Below, one piece after another: positions 57,270-64,000 of a stretch of DNA of 64,000 bases. Position 1 is the first letter of the stretch. Each line of letters starts with the position of its first letter. Location: contig OZ020309.1 in assembly GCA_963971305.1 (NCBI GenBank), forward strand, positions 3,279,001-3,343,000, given 5' to 3'. Position numbers and translations under genes: made by a program. The notes under the pieces are model-generated. The model did not search any database. It was not told the origin of the DNA and worked only from the letters and a program-made list of their open reading frames with translations. Source of the stretch: Arcuatula senhousia. Taxonomy: Eukaryota > Mollusca > Bivalvia > Mytilida > Mytilidae.

Positions 57270-58223
57270 TTTGACAAAAAACAAATTTAACTTTTTGTGT
57301 TTGGAATGTAGGAGGCCTTGTTTCCAAATCATATAATAAACTCCAAGATAGAAATTTTATAAATGAGATACAAGATTTTGATATAATTTCATTAACAGAA
57401 ACTCATCTTGGATACAACCATCAAATTGACATTGAAAATTTCAAATACTATTCTGTTTGCCGACCAAAATCTTCAAATGAGAGGTTTTATGGCGGTTTAG
57501 GAGTACTAGTAAAGAATGATATAAAACAAGGGGTTAAAATTTTAGCTAATACTAATAAAAACTTTCAATGGTTAAAATTAGAGAAACAGTTTTTTAATTT
57601 TAACAAAGATATTTTCTTATGTTTAGCATATATTATACCATAAAATTCAAGTTATACCAACATGTCAAATGATGATATTATAGAATGTATAGAAAGAGAT
57701 ATAACTGATAAATATAACAACCTTGGTGACATAATCTTGTGTGGTGACAGGTTCAGAGCCAGATTTTATACAGAATGATAATTGTAGTGATAACGATCAT
57801 CTTCCTGTTTATAATGATTATGATTGTGACTTAGTTCAAGATACAAGATGTAGCAATGATAAAAAAATAGACACTAGAGGGAAACATTTATTAGATTTTT
57901 GTATAACTACTAAAATGAGAATATTAAATGGTAGAACAATGGGAGATCTATTAGGCAGATTTACTTGCCATAAACCCACAGGCTCAAGTGTTGTGGACTA
58001 TGTTATTGTTTCAGAAAATATTATAGAAGATGTACTTTATTTTAAAGTCTCTGATTTTATTCCTAATTTCTCAGATTGTCATTGTAAATTAACACTCAGT
58101 TTACTAGCAAGATATTCAATTAGAAATGAAAATAGAAAAATTAAGCTGAAAGATTTTTCACCTGCATATCACTGGGATTCTTCATCTGCAGCTAAATTTC
58201 AAGACTCTCTTTGTCATCTGTAA
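57270..58223 (+). pseudogene. LINE ORF2 AP-endonuclease domain, broken
   Basis: First part: VWNVGGLVSKS (catalytic Asn in WNV), ISLTETHLGY (catalytic Glu), GGLGVLVKN, with a TAA near 57641 in AYIIP*NSS. At GDIILCGD (about 57735-57750) the conserved GDFN-type motif is destroyed by an indel, and the frame changes to TGSEPDFIQ. The rest (57741-58223) continues with LLDFCITTKMRILNGRTMGD, DYVIVSENI, and FSDCHCKLTLSL as the final SDH-type motif (here SD-C-H). The domain would nick target DNA; it is inactive as it stands. Confidence 0.7.
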
Positions 58224-58242
58224 GAAGGCTATAAATGATTAT

Positions 58243-59955
58243 ATGGAGAAAGATTTTAATGAAACTTGTAACCCTGACTCTCTTACAGATGAATTTGTAA
58301 ATATCATTAATTCAGCTGCAACCACAGCAAATATTATTAAGAAAAAGAATCACAAAAGAAAGACAAACACATGCAAATGGTATGATCATGATTTAAAAGT
58401 TAAAAGAAGAAATCTTCTAGAAAAGGGGGAATTGATGTCTAAGTACCCTTTTGATCCCATAATTAGGGGATCTTTTTATAAATGTTACAGAGAATATAAC
58501 AAGTTAAGGAAATACAAAAAACGACACTTTAAACAAACAATTCTTGACAGCTTAGATAATCTAAGAGATTCAAATCCTAAGGAATACTGGAAATTGATTA
58601 ATTCATTAAAAGAATCAAAAGATGACAATAAAAACAACCAAGTGGATCCTGACTCATGGTATAAATACTTTTCTTATCTTAACAAATTAGACAGCTCTAC
58701 TTGTCAAAAGGTTAAAGATATTGATGAAACATTAAAATTAATGGAAGAGGCCAGAGAATTTAATGAACTAGACTATAAGATAACTGCAAAAGAAATAATG
58801 AACGCTCTCAATCGTTTAAAAAAGGGCAAAGCTTCAGGTCTAGATGGAATCCCAGGTGAAATGCTTAAGGCAGGATGTAACATTCTCAATCCTCTGTTAC
58901 TCAAGCTATTTAATTTTATTTTTACATTCTCTTCTTACCCAAATCAATGGGCATCTGCATATATGACTTCAATTTATAAATCTGGTGACCCAAGCTTACC
59001 TGAAAACTATAGAGGTATAGCCATAAATTCATGTATTGGTAAAGTTTTTAATACTGTACTAAATAACAGACTAGACAAATATCTAACAGATAAAAAAATA
59101 TTAACCAATGTCAAATAGGGTTCTCCAAAAAATCAAGAACTTCTGACCACATTTTTGTGCTAAAAACCATCATTGATAAATATATTAATAGAAAAAATGG
59201 TAAACTTTTTGCCTGTTTTATTGATCTACGAAAAGCATTTGATACTGTCATCCATTCTGGTATTAAATAAAAACTTATTCAAAATGGGATATCAGGAAAA
59301 TTCTATGACATTATTAAAGATATGTATATGAAAAGTGAATTATGTATAAAAAATAGAGAATAGAATAACACCAACCTTTCAATCAAGCATAGGCGTCAAA
59401 CAGGGCGATGTATTAAGCCCTAACTTGTTTAAAATTTTTATAAATGATCTACCTGATATATTTCTGAAAACATCTGGAGCTGTAAATGTAAATGATAATA
59501 GAGTGGACTGTCTTATGTATGCAGATGACATTGTTATTTTATCTGAAACTCAAGAAGGGTTGCAACAAAGAATGAACTTGTTGAGTTCTTATTGTTCAAA
59601 ATGGTGTCTTAATGTCAACATTTCAAAAACTAATGTTATTATTTTTAATAAATCTGGCAAGTTACTTAAATATTCTATACTATATAATAACAGTGCTATT
59701 ACAGTATCCACCAAATACAAATATCTGGGGATTAATATTTCAAATAATGGAAATTTTAGTCAATGTAAAACAGAACTTTATAGAAAGTCTATGAAGGCTT
59801 GTTTTAAACTACAAAATTGTTTATCCTCATCAAGTCCAAGTATTGACACGTACTTGCATTTGTATGACCACACCATAAAACCAATTTTAACATATGGCAG
59901 TGAATTATGGGAAATGTTTTCAACCAACTCATCTAGTTGTAAGAAAGAAAGTAGT
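58243..59955 (+). pseudogene. LINE ORF2 reverse transcriptase domain, broken and 3'-truncated
   Basis: Encodes LKKGKASGLDGIPGEMLKAG, WASAYMTSIYKSGDPSLPEN, YRGIAINSCIGKVFN, then a frameshift near 59095 to CQIGFSKKSRTSDHIF, FIDLRKAFDTVIHSGIK with a TAA (59266-59268), another shift near 59365, IGVKQGDVLSPNLFKIFIND, CLMYADDIVILSET (YADD intact, about 59515), WCLNVNISKTNVIIF, YKYLGINIS, and IKPILTYGSELWEM. It stops at 59955, where the TA-flanked transposon begins. Expected further C-terminal sequence (compare 45494-46355 of the other LINE) is missing. Confidence 0.8.
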
Positions 59956-59994
59956 TACAGTCCCTAAATGGTAAAAGCTTCCCAATCTATAGTA

Positions 59995-60200
59995 AATGGG
60001 GGGATGGTAAATGGGGATGGGGATGGGGATGGTGAATGGTAAATGGTGTATGGGGAATAGTATAGTGTATGGGGATGGTGTATGGGGAAGAGTATCGTGT
60101 ATGGGGATGGGGGTCGTAAATGGGGATGGTAAATGGGGAATAGGGATGGTAAATGGTAAATCGAATTTGATTGGTCTACCGAATGGTAAATGGGGATGGT
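59995..60200. repeat. GGGGATGGTAAATGG minisatellite
   Basis: Same unit as 29555-29755 on the opposite strand; a 63-codon Gly/Met-rich frame over it is a by-product of the repeat. Confidence 0.85.
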
Positions 60201-60719
60201 AAATGATATAATAATAAAATAATTGTAAATTTATTTGGTCATTTTAACTGTAGATGATACGGCAGATGTATGTTGTATTAAATATATAAAACGAATATGG
60301 TTATATTACTACGTGTACACAAGAACGATTAACGTATATATAGTTGTTTTGTTTGTTGAGTGTATGAAAATAACTTAATTTATACATTAAAGCAAGGAAT
60401 TCCTTGATTAAAGACATTTTTCAAATTACAATTTAAATAACGGCATTTTTACGATACATTTTTACATGTATCTTTTATTTGAATACAACTATTATAAAAA
60501 TATGATATATAACTGAAATAAATGAAAGAATTTTATAAACGAAATGTTCAAGATCAAATAAATTGTGACGTATATTTCGCCGTATATATATTGTATAATG
60601 AAAACAATGAAAAATTGTTTACATTAAGATTTTAATAATAAGTATTTTAGTTAATATTAAATAATAATATATAGAATTTAAGAAAAAAGCAACGATATTA
60701 CACCTGGTACGTTTTTCTT

Positions 60720-63700
60720 TTAGATTTAAAAACTTGTATGCCCAGAAAAATTGAAAATATACATAGCCATATGCATAAATGTATATATGCACTTCAGAAT
60801 AAGGTTCATAGCCAAGAAACTATAATGAAAATTGGTTTGCATAGGAGTATTAAGATCACACTTGCAATTGTTATATTTAAAATATTAGTTACTCAAGTAA
60901 AAACTGATATTTGAGCTCCAAATTATATGCCGGCTTAACAAAATTGACAAGAAATTGATAGTGAAACAAGTTTTTTCATTAGATTTGAAACATATATGCT
61001 AAGATAAGTTGAAAATATACATAGCCATATGCATAAATGTATCAATTATTTCAAAAATAAGGTTCATAGTTAAGAAACTTTAATGAAAATTTGTTTGCAT
61101 AGGAGTATTAAGATCACACTTGCATGTTTTATATGTAAAATATTAGTTACTCAAGTAAAAACTGATATTTGAGCTCCAGATTATATGCCAGCTTAATAAA
61201 ATTGACAAGAAATTGATTGCGAAACATGTTTTTTCATTAGATTTGAAACATATATGCTAAGATAAGTTGAACATATACATAGCTATATGCATAAATGTAT
61301 CAATTATTTCAAAAATAAGGTTCATAGTCAAGAAACTATAATGAAAATTGGTTTGCATAGGAGTATTAAGATCACACTTGCAATTGTTATATGTAAAATA
61401 TTAGTTACTCAAGTAAAAACTGATATTTGAGCTCCAAAGTATATGCCGGTTTAATAAAATTGACAAGAAATTGATTGCGAAACAAGTTTTTCATTAGACT
61501 TGAAACATATATGCTAAGATAAGTTGAAAATACACATAGCCATATGCATAAATGTATCAATTGTTTCAAAAATAAGGTTCATAGTGAAGAAACTATAATA
61601 AAAATTGGTTTGCATAGGAGTATTAAGACTACACTTGCAATTGTTATATGTAAAATATAAATTATTCAAGTAAATACTGATATTTGAGCTCCAAATTATA
61701 TGCCGGCTTAATAAAATTGACTAGAAATTGATTACGAAACAAGTTTTTTCATTAGATTTGAAACATAAATGCTAAGATAAGTTGAAAATATACATAGCCA
61801 TCTGCATAAATGTATCAATTATTTCAAAAATAAGGTTCATAGTTAAGAAACTATAATGGAAATTGGTTTGCATAGGAGTATTAATTGGTTTGCATAGGAG
61901 TATTAAGACTACACTTGCAATTGTTATATGTAAAATATTAGTTACTGAAGTAAATACTGATATTCGAGCTCCAAATTATATGCCGGCTTAATAAAATTGA
62001 CTAGAAATTGATTGCGAAACAAGTTTTTTCATTAGATTTGAAACATATATGCTAAGATAAGTTGAAAATATACATAGCCAAATGCATAAATGTATCAATT
62101 ATTTCAAAAATAAGGTTCATAGTTAAGAAACTATAATGAAAATTGGTTTGCATAGGAGTATTAAGATCACACTTGCAAGTTTTATATGTAAAATATTAGT
62201 TACTCAAGTAAAAACTGATATTTGAGCTCCAAATTATATGCCGGTTTAATATAATTGACAAGAAATTGATTGCGAAACAAGTTTTTTCATTAGACTTGAA
62301 ACATAAATGCTAAGATAAGTTGAAAATATACATAGCCATATGCATAAATGTATCAATTATTTCAAAAATAAGGTTCATAGTTAAGAAACTATAATGAAAA
62401 TTGGTTTGCATAGGAGTATTAAGATCACACTTGCAAGTTTTATATATAAAATATTAGTTACTCAAGTAAAAACTGATATTTGAGCTCCAAATTATATGCC
62501 GGCTTAATAAAATTGACAAGAAATTGATTGCGAAACAAGTTTTTTCATTAGATTTGAAACATATATGCTAAGATAAGTTGAAAATATACACAGCCATATG
62601 CATAAATGTATCAATTATTTCAAAAATAAGGGTCATAGTTAAGAAACTATAATGAAAATTGGTTTGCATAGGAGTATTAAGATCACACTTGCATGTTTTA
62701 TATGTAAAATATTAGTTACTCAAGTAAAAACTGATATTTGAGCTCCAGATTATATGCCAGCTTAATAAAATTGACAAGAAATTGATTGCGAAACAAGTTT
62801 TTTCATTAGATTTGAAACATATATGCTAAGATAAGTTGAACATATACATAGCCATATGCATAAATGTATCAATTAGTTCAAAAATAAAGTTCATAGTCAA
62901 GAAACTATAATGAAAATTGGTTTGCATAGGAGTATTAAGATCACACTTGCAATTGTTATATGTAAAATATTAGTTACTCAAGTAAAAACTGATATTTGAG
63001 CTCCAGATTATATGCCAGCTTAATAAAATTGACAAGAAATTGATTGCGAAACAAGTTTTTTCATTAGATTTGAAACATATATGCTAAGATAAGTTGAACA
63101 TATACATAGCCATATGCATAAATGTATCAATTATTTCAAAAAAAAGGTTCATAGTTATGAAACTATAATGAAAATTGGTTTGCATAGGAGTATTACGATC
63201 ACACTTGCAAGTTTTATATGTAAAATATTAGTTAGTCAAGTAAAAACTGATATTTGAGCTCCAAATTATATGCCAGCTTAATAAAATTGACAAGAAATTG
63301 ATTGCGAAACAAGTTTTTTCATTAGATTTGAAACATATATGCTAAGATAAGTTGAAAATATACATAGCCATATGCATAAATGTATCAATTATTTCAAAAA
63401 TAAAGTTCATAGTTAAGAAAATATAATGAAAATTGGTTTGCATAGGAGTATTAAGATCACACTTGCAAGATTTATATGTAAAATATTAGTTACTCAAGTA
63501 ACAACTGATATTTGAGCTCCAAATTATATGCCGGTTTAATAAAATTGACAAGAAATTGATTACGAAACAAGTTTTTCATTAGATTTGAAACATATATGCT
63601 AAGATAAGTTGAACATATACATAGCCATATGCATAAATGTATCAATTATTTCAAAAAAAAGGTTCATAGTTATGAAACTATAATGAAAATTGGTTTGCAT

Positions 63701-64000
63701 AGGAGTATTACGATCACACTTGCAAGTTTTATATGTAAAATATTAGTTAGTCAAGTAAAAACTGATATTTGAGCTCCAAATTATATGCCAGCTTAATAAA
63801 ATTGACAAGAAATTGATTGCGAAACAAGTTTTTTCATTAGATTTGAAACATATATGCTAAGATAAGTTGAAAATATACATAGCCATATGCATAAATGTAT
63901 CAATTATTTCAAAAATAAAGTTCATAGTTAAGAAAATATAATGAAAATTGGTTTGCATAGGAGTATTAAGATCACACTTGCAAGATTTATATGTAAAATA
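60720..64000. repeat. 258-bp satellite array, 12 or more units, continuing past the window
   Basis: AAGATAAGTTGAAAATATAC-type landmarks recur about every 258 bp. A short duplication inside one unit (GGTTTGCATAGGAGTATTAA, 61863-61905) marks it. The last four units form a two-unit higher-order repeat: 63130-63500 is repeated at 63645-64000, 515 bp apart, with shared private changes (GGTTCATAGTTATGAAAC, GTATTACGATC, then GAAAATATAATG). Confidence 0.9.

Larger units (their letters stand above)
55277..59955 (+). mobile_element. Degraded non-LTR retrotransposon (LINE), 3' end cut by a transposon
   Basis: Order: 5' UTR, ORF1 (55465-56800), about 430 bp spacer, then ORF2 with AP-endonuclease (about 57270-58225) and RT (58243-59955). 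The esterase-type ORF1 and endonuclease-RT ORF2 resemble CR1/L2-type LINEs (clade not proven). The end of ORF2 and the 3' UTR are replaced by the TIR transposon that starts at 59958. Several frameshifts and stops. Confidence 0.75.
59958..64000. mobile_element. Second copy of the TA-flanked satellite-bearing transposon, inverted and running off the window
   Basis: Starts CAGTCCCTAAATGGTAAAAG beside TA (59956-59957). Then come a GGGGATGGTAAATGG minisatellite (59995-60200), a 500-bp part matching the inverse of 29040-29555, and at least twelve 258-bp satellite units to 64000. It is the inverse of the right side of 26554-29784, but with more satellite units already (12+ against about 7). It is inserted in LINE ORF2. 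No transposase is seen in the visible part. Confidence 0.85.

Overview
This window looks like animal, most likely bivalve mollusc (mussel-like), nuclear DNA. It is strongly AT-rich, genes are split by introns with GT/AG borders, and most of the sequence is made of dispersed repeats. The host genes that can be supported are small secreted immune-type proteins of the kind bivalves carry in numbers: an F-type lectin (fucolectin) domain protein and defensin-like cysteine-rich peptides. The organism call is inference; I cannot run a search.

Layout. 1-6016: end of a transposon with a terminal minisatellite, then a complete three-exon gene on the minus strand (signal peptide, PAN/apple domain, fucolectin domain). 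6764-11760: a decayed tyrosine-recombinase retrotransposon of Ngaro/DIRS type on the minus strand (gag, RT-RNase H, recombinase, SGNH hydrolase), with a repeat-spacer-repeat 3' end. 11870-24650: Penelope-like RT fragments, short inverted-repeat elements (MITEs), and the first copy of a segmental duplication carrying a cysteine-rich peptide exon. 25333-30655: first copy of a second segmental duplication, containing a 3231-bp TA-flanked transposon built from minisatellites and a 258-bp satellite. 30680-36440: almost featureless. 38142-39615: second copy of the first duplication, with the second peptide exon. 39780-45100: short palindrome cluster, repeats and another repeat-ended element. 45130-49645: a LINE on the minus strand, interrupted by a 2471-bp CACTA-type element with a perfect 3-bp target duplication. 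50866-51915: a two-exon defensin-like gene (minus). 52873-55276: second copy of the second duplication, which keeps the empty site of the 3231-bp transposon. 55277-59955: a degraded LINE on the plus strand, cut by a second, inverted copy of that transposon, which runs off the window end.

No gene here makes an operon or pathway. The story is of nested mobile elements around a few fast-evolving secreted-protein genes. The most informative structures are (1) several inverted-repeat transposon families whose ends are short tandem repeats, (2) an occupied and an empty insertion site for one of them inside the same window, and (3) a CACTA insertion whose conceptual removal restores the reading frame of the host LINE.
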